Origin: Planctomycetaceae bacterium
Lineage (GTDB): Bacteria; Planctomycetota; Planctomycetia; Planctomycetales; Planctomycetaceae
NCBI GenBank assembly: GCA_018699955.1
Contig: JABISG010000123.1
Coordinates: forward strand, 1-64,000
Direction: 5' to 3'
Length of the DNA: 64,000 nt
The notes under the pieces were generated by a model. The model ran no database searches, was not told the origin of the DNA, and saw nothing but the letters and a program-made list of their open reading frames with translations. Positions 1 through 8,668 of this stretch are shown piece after piece. The position numbers were made by a program, and so were the translations under genes. Every line of letters begins with the position of its first letter. Positions within the stretch are counted from its first letter, which is position 1.

Positions 1-46
1 CGCCAGTGCCTACCGCGTTACACTGGCGACACGCAAGTGGCACCCC
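1..46. repeat. Dispersed palindrome family C, copy inside a coding sequence
   Basis: CGCCAGTG (1-8) and CACTGGCG (21-28) form an inverted repeat. The following bases 21-46 match one arm and loop of the perfect hairpin at 63006-63036 with one difference. Here it is translated in frame as the linker just upstream of the phosphohistidine domain. Confidence 0.6.
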
Positions 47-389
47 TAAACCGGGGGGTGACAAGATTCTCAAGGGCATCGCGGCGAGTCCCGGGAGCAT
101 TGCGGGAACGGCTCACGTTGCTCGAAATGTCGAACAGGCGGCCGAAATGCAGATGGGGCAGATTCTTGTTTGTCCCTTTACCGATCCCGGTTGGACACCG
201 GTGCTGGACCGGGCTGCCGGTGTCGTGACTGAAACCGGTGGGCTGCTTTCGCATGCCGCCATCATCTGCCGCGAGTACGGCATTCCCGCAGTTCTGGGTG
301 TCGAGAATGCCACCAACCGTATTCGTCATGGAAGCACGCTTGTCATTCAGGGCGGCGAAGGCCGCGTGGAACTCACATCGATCAAGTAA
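1..389 (+). CDS. PEP-utilising (phosphohistidine) domain enzyme, C-terminal part only
   Basis: The reading frame is open to the left edge, so only the last ~129 codons are visible. They form the swivelling phosphohistidine domain shared by PEP synthase, pyruvate phosphate dikinase and rifampicin phosphotransferase. Diagnostic segments are GIAASPGSIAGTA, TDPGWTPVLDRAAGVV and GGLLSHAAIICREYGIPAVLG; the His in LLSHAA (codon 252-254) is the expected phosphate carrier. The ATP-grasp part must lie upstream. The domain is clearly homologous to the C-terminus of the complete enzyme ending at 11343, so the operon carries two paralogues. The codons just before the domain are made of a dispersed palindromic repeat (1-46) and spell LHWRHASGTP. 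Family assignment is firm; substrate unknown. Confidence 0.85.
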   Translation, partial: PVPTALHWRHASGTPKPGGDKILKGIAASPGSIAGTAHVARNVEQAAEMQMGQILVCPFTDPGWTPVLDRAAGVVTETGGLLSHAAIICREYGIPAVLGVENATNRIRHGSTLVIQGGEGRVELTSIK

Positions 390-405
390 ACAGGGAGAAC
401 AGGAC

Positions 406-1035
406 ATGAAACAGTATCGCGCATACATCCTGCTGCTGTGTTGTTGCTTTGCACCGGTCACTGCGGTGGCTCAAGACGAACCAGAAACTGCTGGAGCGGA
501 ATCGGCCGACGAAGCCGATCACGCCGAGTTGATTGCACTCCGAGAAGCGCTGGCCGCGGCTGTTCTCAAAGGCGATACAGAGGCTCAACTGGTGCATGCG
601 GATGAGAATATCGTCGCTACATGGCAGAACAATCAGGTGGTTCGTGGCCACGACGGGATGCGAAAGTTTCTCAACGAAATGAACGCCGGCAATGAGAAAG
701 TCTTTCAGGGGTATACGGTTCCTCCCACGGCAGACGAACTGACAATTCTGCACGGCGGCGACACTGGGATCGTCTTCGGTACATCGACTCCCCACTACAA
801 GTACCTGGGAATGGATTTTGAGCTGGAGAACCGCTGGACGGCGACAGTCATCAAAGATGACGGGAAATGGAAAATCGCGGCGTACCACGTCTCCGGCGAC
901 ATTACCGACAACCCGCTTCTGGCTGCAGCCAAGAACGGCGTTTACTGGGTTGGTGGCATTTCGTTGCTGGTTGGGCTGTTCGTCGGTGGATTCGGCGGCA
1001 GGCTGCTGCGAAAGAAACCCAAATCGGACGCGTGA
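406..1035 (+). CDS. Secreted or membrane-anchored NTF2-like (SnoaL/DUF4440-type) protein
   Basis: This is a 209-residue protein. The N-terminus MKQYRAYILLLCCCFAPVTA followed by VAQ looks like a signal peptide, and a hydrophobic stretch near residues 178-198 (VYWVGGISLLVGLFVGGFGG) ends in RLLRKKPK, suggesting a C-terminal membrane anchor with the domain outside. The middle (about residues 45-165) has the alpha+beta pattern of NTF2/SnoaL proteins: ALAAAVLKGDTEAQLVHADE, WQNNQVVRGHDGMRKFL and a final strand RWTATVIKDDGKWKIAAYHVS. Such folds can be isomerases, cyclases or binding domains. The ATG at 406 lies after GGGAGAACAGG, 16 bp after the previous stop, and the next gene starts 2 bp after its stop, so it sits in the operon. 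Function unknown. Confidence 0.75.
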   Translation: MKQYRAYILLLCCCFAPVTAVAQDEPETAGAESADEADHAELIALREALAAAVLKGDTEAQLVHADENIVATWQNNQVVRGHDGMRKFLNEMNAGNEKVFQGYTVPPTADELTILHGGDTGIVFGTSTPHYKYLGMDFELENRWTATVIKDDGKWKIAAYHVSGDITDNPLLAAAKNGVYWVGGISLLVGLFVGGFGGRLLRKKPKSDA

Positions 1036-1037
1036 TT

Positions 1038-2156
1038 ATGGGCGTCAAACTCAAACACCGGTGGAGCATCGGCCACAACTACCTTGCCGGGATTACCGCC
1101 GGGGCGTGGTGGCGGTTGCTGCGCGAAAATCGGTTCGCCGTCGATCCGGCCTATTGGCATCGGGCGGCGTTTATCACCGCTGCCAGTTTGCTCAATTCCT
1201 ATTACTGCCGCGGTGAGGAACGCCGTTACGGTCAGGCAGTTGAAGACGTTGAGATCACGCGGCCGCCGCTGTTTATTCTCGGCCATTGGCGCAGCGGGAC
1301 GACACTGCTGCATTATCTGCTCGCCCAGGACACGTCGCAGTTTGCATTTGCCAATACGTACCAGGTGGTCAACCCCTGTACGTTTCTCAGCACCGAGGAT
1401 GTGAACACACGGCGGTTTGCCCGCATGGTTCCGTCGATGCGTCCAATGGACAACATGGAACTCAGTTTTCGAACTCCACAGGAAGACGAATTCGCACCGC
1501 TGTTGCTCACGTTTCGCTCGTTGTATCTGGGGGTCAGCTTTCCGCGACGTGCGGCGCATTATTCGCGGTACCTCACGTTTCGGGATGTTCCCCGTGCCGA
1601 AATTGAGGAATGGCAGGCGGAGTTCATTCGGTTTTGCAAGAAACTGACGCTCAAGTACGACCGAGCTTTGCTGCTCAAGTCACCACCTCACACGGCGCGC
1701 ATTCGCTTACTGCTGGAGATGTTTCCCGATGCCCGGTTTGTTCACGTCCACCGAAATCCGTACCGCGTGTTCCAGTCACAACGGCATTATTTCGACACCG
1801 CCATGTGGTACACCTATCTGCAAAAGCCCGATCCCACAAAAACCGACGACGGAATTCTGCGACGCTACACCGCATTGTATGACGCTTTTTTTGACGACCG
1901 ACCGTTAATTCCTGAGGGGCGCTTCTGCGAGGTCCGCTTCGACGATCTGCAGCGAGATCCCGTCGGCGAAGTCCGCTCGATTTACGAAAAGTTGTCTCTC
2001 AGAGGATTCAAGGAAAACGAGCCGCAGCTGCAGTCGTATGTTGACTCGCTGTCGGACTACCGCAAGAACGAGTACCCGCCGCTCGATGAAGAAAGTCGCC
2101 GCCGCGTGGCGGAAGCTTGGGCGAGAAGTTTTGAGAAATGGAATTACCCCGTTTGA
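1038..2156 (+). CDS. PAPS-dependent sulfotransferase family protein
   Basis: This 372-residue protein would transfer a sulfuryl group from PAPS to a hydroxyl or amino group. The PAPS 5'-phosphosulfate loop is GHWRSGTTLLHYLL (G82 to about L95), LLLKSPPHTARI resembles the conserved KxPxH region, and VHVHRNPYRVFQSQ (R239) matches the 3'-phosphate binding site. Length and layout fit the Sulfotransf_3-like bacterial group. The ATG at 1038 is chosen because it is 2 bp after the upstream stop; an in-frame extension back to 867 would overlap the NTF2-like gene. The 3' end overlaps the P450 start by 19 bp. Acceptor unknown; the context suggests the product of this operon. Confidence 0.88.
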   Translation: MGVKLKHRWSIGHNYLAGITAGAWWRLLRENRFAVDPAYWHRAAFITAASLLNSYYCRGEERRYGQAVEDVEITRPPLFILGHWRSGTTLLHYLLAQDTSQFAFANTYQVVNPCTFLSTEDVNTRRFARMVPSMRPMDNMELSFRTPQEDEFAPLLLTFRSLYLGVSFPRRAAHYSRYLTFRDVPRAEIEEWQAEFIRFCKKLTLKYDRALLLKSPPHTARIRLLLEMFPDARFVHVHRNPYRVFQSQRHYFDTAMWYTYLQKPDPTKTDDGILRRYTALYDAFFDDRPLIPEGRFCEVRFDDLQRDPVGEVRSIYEKLSLRGFKENEPQLQSYVDSLSDYRKNEYPPLDEESRRRVAEAWARSFEKWNYPV

Positions 2157-3520
2157 CTGCACCAGAAATGAACGCACAAGCGACAAGAGTCAAGGCACCC
2201 GGCCCGCGGGGAGATTTCCTGCTCGGTTGCCTGTCGCATTTTCAGCGCGATGCCATCGGGCTGTTGTCGCGATCTGCCCAGGAGTACGGCGATGTCGTTC
2301 GTTTCCGGATGGGCCCGGTGGTGGCGCATCTGGTCAATCATCCGCAGCACGTCGAACACGTTCTACTGCACGGGGCCGAGAACTACGACAAACAAACCCG
2401 CAGTGTCTCGAAGATTCGCGCCACCTGCGGCGACAGTCTGTTGACATCCGATGGAGAAATGTGGCGGCGGCATCGCCAATTGATTCAACCCGCCTTTCGG
2501 CAGGAAACTCTCGAACGATTCGTGCCGGTGATTACTGAAACGACCAATGCCATGTTGAAGAATTGGCAGAATGTCGCCCGCGGTCGCGCTGAGATCAACA
2601 TCGTCTCGGAAATGATGCAATTGACCCTGAAGATTGCAGCACAGATCTTGTTCGGAGCCGATATTCAAGACGAAGCCGAGGTGATCGAGCGTTCGTTGGC
2701 CATCATATTGCGGGATACGTGGAGGCGTTTGGAGACACTGTTCGACACGTCGGTGGTTTCGCCGGCGTTTCATCGACGCCGGTTCCGTCGCGCTCTGCAG
2801 GAAATCGATTCGGTTGTCTACCGCATCATCGAAAACCGGCGTCAGTCCGGATCGTCGTCAGATGATCTGTTGTCGATGCTGCTCGATGCTCACGAAGCAG
2901 ACAGCGCGACCCGCTTGAGTGACCGGGAACTTCGCGATGCCGTCATCACACTGCTGCTGGCCGGTCACGAAACCACCGCGAATGCACTCGCCTGGACGTT
3001 CTATCTGGTGTCACAGTCGCCGGATGTTGAGGAATTGCTTCGCCGAGACGCCCTCGGCTTCGAGTCGGACCAAACGAGTTCCGCTGATTTGCATTACACC
3101 GGCATGGTGTTTTCTGAAGCGATTCGACTTTATCCGTCGGTGTGGATTATCGAGCGGCGGGCAGTCGCCGACGATGAAATCGGCGGTTATCACATTCCGG
3201 CCGGTTCAACCGTGTTGGTTTCACCGTATCTATTGCATCGCCATCCGGAATTCTGGGGCAACCCGGATGAGTTCGATCCGGAGCGGTTTACACCCGATCA
3301 ATGTGTCATGCGACCTCGGAACGCCTACATTCCGTTTGGTGTGGGGCCACACCAGTGCATTGGGAAGAACATGGCATCGCTTGTCGCGAAGCACGTGCTG
3401 GGTATGGTCTATCGGCAATTCCGCCCTCGTCTCGTTCCCGGACAAACCATCAAGGCGGAACCGCAAATCACGTTGCGGCACGCTGGGGGCTTGCGCATGA
3501 CTCTCCATGTCAATCAGTAG
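2138..3520 (+). CDS. Cytochrome P450
   Basis: Haem-thiolate monooxygenase of 460 residues, the usual length for a soluble bacterial P450. The I-helix oxygen-activation motif is AGHETT (A275-T280), the K-helix ExxR is in SEAIRLYPS, the PERF segment is DPERFTPDQ, and the haem loop is FGVGPHQCIGKNMA with the ligand C407. The N-terminal APGPRGDFLLGCLSHFQRD resembles CYP110/CYP120-type enzymes acting on fatty acids or terpenoids, which is only a hint of substrate. It needs a ferredoxin or reductase encoded elsewhere. The start at 2138 overlaps the sulfotransferase by 19 bp; ATG 2168 (MNAQATRV) is the alternative. Confidence 0.95.
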   Translation: MELPRLTAPEMNAQATRVKAPGPRGDFLLGCLSHFQRDAIGLLSRSAQEYGDVVRFRMGPVVAHLVNHPQHVEHVLLHGAENYDKQTRSVSKIRATCGDSLLTSDGEMWRRHRQLIQPAFRQETLERFVPVITETTNAMLKNWQNVARGRAEINIVSEMMQLTLKIAAQILFGADIQDEAEVIERSLAIILRDTWRRLETLFDTSVVSPAFHRRRFRRALQEIDSVVYRIIENRRQSGSSSDDLLSMLLDAHEADSATRLSDRELRDAVITLLLAGHETTANALAWTFYLVSQSPDVEELLRRDALGFESDQTSSADLHYTGMVFSEAIRLYPSVWIIERRAVADDEIGGYHIPAGSTVLVSPYLLHRHPEFWGNPDEFDPERFTPDQCVMRPRNAYIPFGVGPHQCIGKNMASLVAKHVLGMVYRQFRPRLVPGQTIKAEPQITLRHAGGLRMTLHVNQ

Positions 3521-3530
3521 AGACAATCGG

Positions 3531-5087
3531 ATGGCAGTGCAGTGTCAATCAACTCAACTGAAGCGAAGCAACGCCGCCAGCGAGCGGTGGGTGCTGTTCG
3601 CGACAGTCCTCGCGTCGAGCATGGCTTTTATCGATGCAACCGCACTCAACGTTGCCCTCCCGGCAATTCAGACTCAGTTCACCGCAACGGGTGTCGAACT
3701 GCTGTGGATTGTGAATTCGTACGCGCTTGTCGTTGCCGCACTGCTACTACTCGGCGGGGCGTTGGGCGATCATTTCGGTCGCCGGCGAATCTTCATGGCG
3801 GGCATTACGATATTTGCGGTCGCATCGCTCGCTTGCGGTTTGGCAGCCGGAACAAGATCACTCATCGCAGCCCGTGCGATTCAAGGGCTCGGTGCCGCGT
3901 TGATGATTCCCGGTAGCCTGTCGCTGATTTCCGCAACGTTTGAACCATCGCGCCGTGGCCGTGCCATCGGCGTGTGGTCGGCCTGCAGCGTGGTAATGAC
4001 TGCGCTGGGGCCAATCCTGGGTGGGCTGTTAGCGCAAGCCGGATTGTGGCGTGGCGTCTTCTTTGTCAATTTGCCATTGGCTTTGTTATCTCTGGTGATC
4101 TTAAAGGTGAAGGTTCCGGAAGACATCGACGAGACGACAAGCAGACCGCTCGATTACGGTGGCGCGTTGTTGAGTGTCGTCGGACTGGCATCGTTCAATT
4201 ACGGGCTCATCGAAGCGGCCAGTCGGGGCTGGCACGATCCATTCGTCGTCACAGGAACGGTGACAGGCATCATTTGTCTGGCTGCGTTCGCGCGTGTCGA
4301 ACGCCGCGCCGCTGCCCCGCTGCTTCCGCTTGATCTGTTTCACGATCACACTCTGGTCGCCGCCTGTTTTCAGACGCTCTGTTTCTATTCCGGTCTGTTC
4401 GGGATGATGTTCTTTCTGTCCCTGAACCTGATTCAGGTGCAGCAATACGATCCGGCATTTGCAGGGTTGGCGCAGTTGCCGTTGATGCTGCTGGTGGTGC
4501 TGCTGTCGCCGATGGCGGGGCGTTTGGTTGATCGCTACGGACCACGACTTCCGTTGGTCATTGGGGGGACGCTGGCAAGTCTTGGCTTTCTGGTGTTGGC
4601 GCAAACCGGGCTGACTGCCGGTCCGCGTGAATACTGGAGCAGCTTCCTCCCGGCGCTGACTCTGTTAGGACTGGCGATGGGGATTAGTGCCGCTCCTCTC
4701 AGTACCACGGTGATGAATTCCGTGCAGCACGAGCAGACGGGGGTTGGATCGGGAATCAACTCCACGCTATCCCGACTCTCAGCCGTGCTGGGGGTTGCCG
4801 TTCTCGGTTTAGTGGCGCTGTTGTCGTTCGAACATTCGTTGATGTCGCAGGTGTCTGAATTGCATTTGAGTTCAGAGGAGACCGCGATTCTGGCGAACGA
4901 GTCGATCAAGTTGGCCGAAGCACAGCCTCCACCGGGAATGCCGGTAGAAGCCGCTGCCGCAGTCAAACTGGAGATTAAGCGTGCCTACATCACCGCTTTT
5001 CGGAATGTGTCGTACGTCTGCGCCGGAACCGTTGGATTCAGCACACTAATCACCGCCGCACTGATTCCGCGTCGGACGGTCAGCTAA
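3531..5087 (+). CDS. MFS drug/metabolite exporter, DHA2 (EmrB/QacA) type
   Basis: Inner-membrane proton antiporter of about 518 residues with the 14-helix DHA2 pattern. The first helix motif MAFIDATALNVALPAIQ, motif A (GDHFGRRRIFMAGI) and motif C-like GPILGGLLAQAGLWRGVFFVN are all present. The hydrophilic C-terminal loop near residues 440-490 lies before the last helix, as in EmrB homologues. ATG 3531 is 10 bp after the P450 stop; ATG 3507, overlapping the P450, is also possible. Within this operon it most likely exports the product or gives self-resistance. Confidence 0.9.
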   Translation: MAVQCQSTQLKRSNAASERWVLFATVLASSMAFIDATALNVALPAIQTQFTATGVELLWIVNSYALVVAALLLLGGALGDHFGRRRIFMAGITIFAVASLACGLAAGTRSLIAARAIQGLGAALMIPGSLSLISATFEPSRRGRAIGVWSACSVVMTALGPILGGLLAQAGLWRGVFFVNLPLALLSLVILKVKVPEDIDETTSRPLDYGGALLSVVGLASFNYGLIEAASRGWHDPFVVTGTVTGIICLAAFARVERRAAAPLLPLDLFHDHTLVAACFQTLCFYSGLFGMMFFLSLNLIQVQQYDPAFAGLAQLPLMLLVVLLSPMAGRLVDRYGPRLPLVIGGTLASLGFLVLAQTGLTAGPREYWSSFLPALTLLGLAMGISAAPLSTTVMNSVQHEQTGVGSGINSTLSRLSAVLGVAVLGLVALLSFEHSLMSQVSELHLSSEETAILANESIKLAEAQPPPGMPVEAAAAVKLEIKRAYITAFRNVSYVCAGTVGFSTLITAALIPRRTVS

Positions 5088-5094
5088 TGGAACG

Positions 5095-6102
5095 ATGATG
5101 AAAACTGCGACCGAACAATTCGTGCAGATTGGAAACGCCGAACAATACTGTGCGTTTCGGCCGATGGCGGATCTTCCTTCGTTCGACGCGCAACTGCTGC
5201 AGGATCATTCCGTCGATGCACATTGGGCCATTATTGATGCCGGCCGAGTGACGGCGCGCTGCTCGCTGTGGTGGAAAAATGCACCGGCTCATCCGGAACA
5301 TCGGATTGGCCTGGTTGGTCATTATGCCGCGGCGACTGATGAGTCGGCTGCGGCTTTGCTGGAATTCGTCTGTCAACAACTGGCCGAAACGGGTTGCACG
5401 CTGGCGGTTGGCCCAATGGATGGAAACACGTGGCGAGATTATCGGTTTGTGACCGAAACGGGGGGTGAGCCGCGTTTCTTTCTCGAACCACACAACCGGC
5501 CCGATGGGCCGGCGCAATTCGTCCGCCAGGGATTCGGAGACTTCGCGCATTATTTCTCGGCACTGGTAACCGATCTCAAATTGACGTCGCCACGTTTGGA
5601 ACGCGTACAGAAACGGATGGCAAAACGCGGCATTCGCATTCGGTCAATTCGTAATGACACGTTCCAATCCGATTTACAGAAAATCTACACTGTTGCGCAG
5701 ACTGCCTTTCGTGAGCATACTCTCTACGACGAAATGGGCGAGTCCGAATTCCTGCGGCAATACGAATCGTTGCGGGGTGTTGTGCCGTTCGATCTTGTTT
5801 TGCTTGCCGAGCAGAAGGGCAGGGCGGTGGGATTCGGTTTTGCGGTACCCGATCTGCTTCAGGCCAGACGCGGGGAAACCGTTGATACGGTGGTCATTAA
5901 GACACTTGGCGTTCTGCCCGACCGCGAATTTGCCGGGTTGGGGCAACAGTTGCTCGAACAGATTCAACACCGCGCCTTCGCGCTCGGATATCGCCGGGCC
6001 ATCCATGCACTGGTTCGCGAAACGGGCCATCTACAAAAAATCAGCCGACGATATGCCGTACCCTTCAGGCGTTATTCGCTGTTCGCAAAGGGGCTGTGTT
6101 GA
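5095..6102 (+). CDS. GNAT-fold acyltransferase-like protein
   Basis: A 335-residue protein with two GNAT-like halves. The C-terminal half carries the acyl-CoA binding region: VVIKTLGVLPDREFAGLGQQ then LLEQIQHRAFALGYRRAIHA, where the loop between strand and helix is a degenerate R/Q-x-x-G-x-G/A. The N-terminal half (GHYAAATDESAAALLEFVCQ, LAVGPMDGNTWRDYRF) resembles the first half of two-domain GNAT or FemX-type proteins. It would transfer an acyl or aminoacyl group, perhaps to the molecule handled by its neighbours. Its TGA shares one base with the ATG of the ligase at 6102, suggesting translational coupling. Specificity cannot be read from sequence. Confidence 0.75.
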   Translation: MMKTATEQFVQIGNAEQYCAFRPMADLPSFDAQLLQDHSVDAHWAIIDAGRVTARCSLWWKNAPAHPEHRIGLVGHYAAATDESAAALLEFVCQQLAETGCTLAVGPMDGNTWRDYRFVTETGGEPRFFLEPHNRPDGPAQFVRQGFGDFAHYFSALVTDLKLTSPRLERVQKRMAKRGIRIRSIRNDTFQSDLQKIYTVAQTAFREHTLYDEMGESEFLRQYESLRGVVPFDLVLLAEQKGRAVGFGFAVPDLLQARRGETVDTVVIKTLGVLPDREFAGLGQQLLEQIQHRAFALGYRRAIHALVRETGHLQKISRRYAVPFRRYSLFAKGLC

Positions 6103-7676
6103 TGAATATTGCCGAGATATTGCGAAGCCACGCGGAAGATTGTCCCGATGAAATCGCTCTAGTCGACGTGTACCGTGGGTGTCGTCGCACGACAACATAC
6201 GGGGAATTGGAGCAGTCCATCGGTCGCACGGTGGCACTCTTTCGGCAATCGGGTTTAAACACAGACGATACAGTGCTGCTGTTTCATCCCATGTCGGCCG
6301 AACTTTACATCGCGCTGGCAGCGATCCTGCGGATGGGACTGACGGCGATGTTTATCGATCCCTCGGCCGGGCGGCGTTACATTGATCGTTGTTGCCAGTT
6401 GTTGCCGCCGCAAGCTCTGGTTGCCAGCTCAAAGGCGCACTTGCTGCGGTTACTTTCCCCCGCTTTACGCCGCATTCCGCTGAAGTTCTCCATCGGCGGT
6501 CGCGTACCGTTCGCCCACCGATTTGAACGGGCCGCACGGCTCGACTATGACGACATGATCTGTTCGTGCGAATCGGATCAGCCGGCGTTGGCAAGTTTCA
6601 CAAGCGGGAGTACCGGGGAACCGAAGGCGGCCCTTCGCACGCACGGTTTTCTGCTGGCGCAGCATCGGGCGATTGAAGAAAGTCTGGGACTCACGCCGGG
6701 CGAAGTCGAACTCGTAACACTGCCTATTTTTGTGCTGGCAAATCTTGCTTCCCGTGTGACGAGCATCATTGCCGATGCCGATTTGCGTCACCCGGCGGCA
6801 ATCTCTCCAGAACCGGTCGTCGCGCAGATCTGTGAGAGCGCGGCCAACCGCGCCGCTGCGTCTCCAGCATTCTTTGAACGCGTTGTTGATTTCTGTGAAG
6901 AACGAAACATACTGTTACCGACTCTCCAGAAACTTTTCACCGGCGGTGGCCCTGTCTCGCCACAATTGCTCGACCGCCTCCAGCAAGTCGCGCCGAACGC
7001 CGACATCATGGTCGTTTATGGTTCAACCGAAGCCGAACCCATCAGCACAATCAAGATTGGGGATATGGAAGGTGAAGACCGTGCGGCGATGACTGGCGGA
7101 CGCGGATTACTGGCCGGTCAACCCGTGCCTTCACTCGATGTCCGAATTATGAACGACCGCTGGGGGCGTTCCGTCGGACCATACACCACCGAACAATTCG
7201 ACACCGTTTGCCAGCCGGTTGGCGAGACGGGGGAAATCGTCGTCAGCGGTGATCATGTTCTGTCCGGTTACCTACATGGGCAGGGAGAAGACGAAAACAA
7301 GTTTTGCGTCGCTGGAACACGTTGGCATCGCACCGGCGATGCGGGCTACTTCGACAGTCGCGGTCGCCTCTGGTTGCTGGGGCGCAGTGCAGCACGCGTC
7401 GATGACGACCGCGGCGCGCTGTATCCGCTTGGCGTGGAACAGGCGGCATTACGGCATCCGCATATCCGCCAGGCCGCGATGGTCGCGCATCGCGGGCAAC
7501 GTGTCTTGGCGGTCACATTGAGCGATCAAACCGAACAGCCGGATCTTGCCTCGCTACTCAAGTCGCTGTCATTTGCGAGTGTCGACTCGATTCGCATTCT
7601 GAAACGGTTGCCAGTGGATAGGCGACACAATTCAAAGATTGACTACCCCGCCTTATACAGATTGCTGGAGCCATGA
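6102..7676 (+). CDS. Acyl-AMP/acyl-CoA ligase (ANL superfamily), OleC-like
   Basis: ATP-dependent carboxylate-activating enzyme of 524 residues. The phosphate-binding loop is FTSGSTGEPKAALRTH (T167-K175), the A5 motif is YGSTEAEPI, the A7/A8 hinge is HRTGDAGYFDSRGRLWLLGR, and the A10 lysine is K512 in PVDRRHNSKIDY. The STEAEPI motif resembles OleC beta-lactone synthetases and related acyl-AMP ligases more than acetyl-CoA synthetase, a judgement from memory. ATG 6102 overlaps the previous stop by one base; the GTG and TTG codons at 6096 and 6099 are less likely. Its own TGA overlaps the next ATG (ATGA at 7673). No carrier protein gene is visible nearby. Confidence 0.9.
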   Translation: MNIAEILRSHAEDCPDEIALVDVYRGCRRTTTYGELEQSIGRTVALFRQSGLNTDDTVLLFHPMSAELYIALAAILRMGLTAMFIDPSAGRRYIDRCCQLLPPQALVASSKAHLLRLLSPALRRIPLKFSIGGRVPFAHRFERAARLDYDDMICSCESDQPALASFTSGSTGEPKAALRTHGFLLAQHRAIEESLGLTPGEVELVTLPIFVLANLASRVTSIIADADLRHPAAISPEPVVAQICESAANRAAASPAFFERVVDFCEERNILLPTLQKLFTGGGPVSPQLLDRLQQVAPNADIMVVYGSTEAEPISTIKIGDMEGEDRAAMTGGRGLLAGQPVPSLDVRIMNDRWGRSVGPYTTEQFDTVCQPVGETGEIVVSGDHVLSGYLHGQGEDENKFCVAGTRWHRTGDAGYFDSRGRLWLLGRSAARVDDDRGALYPLGVEQAALRHPHIRQAAMVAHRGQRVLAVTLSDQTEQPDLASLLKSLSFASVDSIRILKRLPVDRRHNSKIDYPALYRLLEP

Positions 7677-8668
7677 GCGTATCCACCGACGGCGGAGAGG
7701 ACGTCGCCAGTGCCACGCAGCCGGGCGCCAACTCCCGGTTGGTAACGCGACTCCGCGCCTACATGTCCGAGCGATTTCCGCTGCTGGGACATGGCGTGCT
7801 GATCTTCAGCTTCTATTCCTCGAATCAGTTTCTCGCCCATGCACTTGGCCGCCCGGGCGAGGCGATGCAGTACGATTTCAGCTCGCTGTGCGGTTACCTC
7901 ACCATTCTCTGTTTTTTCTTGCATCTACGGATCTTCGATGATCACAAGGATTACGCTGCCGATTGCCGCCACTTTCCTCAACGCGTGTTGCAGCGCGGCG
8001 TGGTGACGCTGGGCGAACTGAAAGTGCTGGGGGGAATCGCGATAGTGCTGGAGTTTGCGTTCGCCGCGATTTGCGGACCGGCTGCGCTGATCGCGGTGCT
8101 GGCGGCGTTTTGTTTCAGTCTGTTGATGCTGAAAGAGTTCTTCGTCGCCGACTGGCTGAAACGGCGGTTTCTCGTTTACGCATCCGTCCACATGTTGATC
8201 ATGCCGCTGTTGGCCATGATTGTGTACAGCTTTGCGACCGGGGAGTTCCTGTGGGACGCGCCGCAATGGTTCTGGCTGTATTCGTTCGTCGGATTCTTTG
8301 TCGCCTTCAACTGGGAAGTGTCGCGGAAGATTCGGGCACCGGAAGAAGAAATTGACGGCGTCGATTCCTATACCCGTTTGTTCGGCACCTACGGAGCGGC
8401 TTATCTGGTGCTCGTCATTCGCGTCATCGACACAGGGTTGGTCACGCTGGTCGGACTGCATCTCGGTTTGAGCGCGTGGTTCTACGTGCTGTTGGTTTTG
8501 TTGTTTATGGTTTGCATGGTCGGCTTCTTTCAATTTCGTTTTCAAACCTCACCGACCACCGCGCATCGGATGGAAATCTATGCGGGCATTTACATCTTTG
8601 CCTTCGATCTGGCACTGGCGATTGAACTGGGGCGAACGTACGGCATTCAATTCAGCGGGGCGTTGTGA
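7673..8668 (+). CDS. UbiA-family membrane prenyltransferase-like protein
   Basis: This is a 331-residue integral membrane protein with about eight or nine hydrophobic helices. The first Mg-prenyl-diphosphate motif of UbiA enzymes (N/D-D-x-x-D-x-x-x-D) is present as D89, D90, D93 and D97 in RIFDDHKDYAAD. A second acidic loop, KIRAPEEEIDGVDSYTRLFG, falls where the second Asp-rich motif is expected. UbiA proteins join an isoprenoid diphosphate to an aromatic, sugar or lipid acceptor in the membrane. It overlaps the ligase by 4 bp and the next gene by 1 bp, so the three are probably co-translated. Acceptor unknown. Confidence 0.82.
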   Translation: MSVSTDGGEDVASATQPGANSRLVTRLRAYMSERFPLLGHGVLIFSFYSSNQFLAHALGRPGEAMQYDFSSLCGYLTILCFFLHLRIFDDHKDYAADCRHFPQRVLQRGVVTLGELKVLGGIAIVLEFAFAAICGPAALIAVLAAFCFSLLMLKEFFVADWLKRRFLVYASVHMLIMPLLAMIVYSFATGEFLWDAPQWFWLYSFVGFFVAFNWEVSRKIRAPEEEIDGVDSYTRLFGTYGAAYLVLVIRVIDTGLVTLVGLHLGLSAWFYVLLVLLFMVCMVGFFQFRFQTSPTTAHRMEIYAGIYIFAFDLALAIELGRTYGIQFSGAL

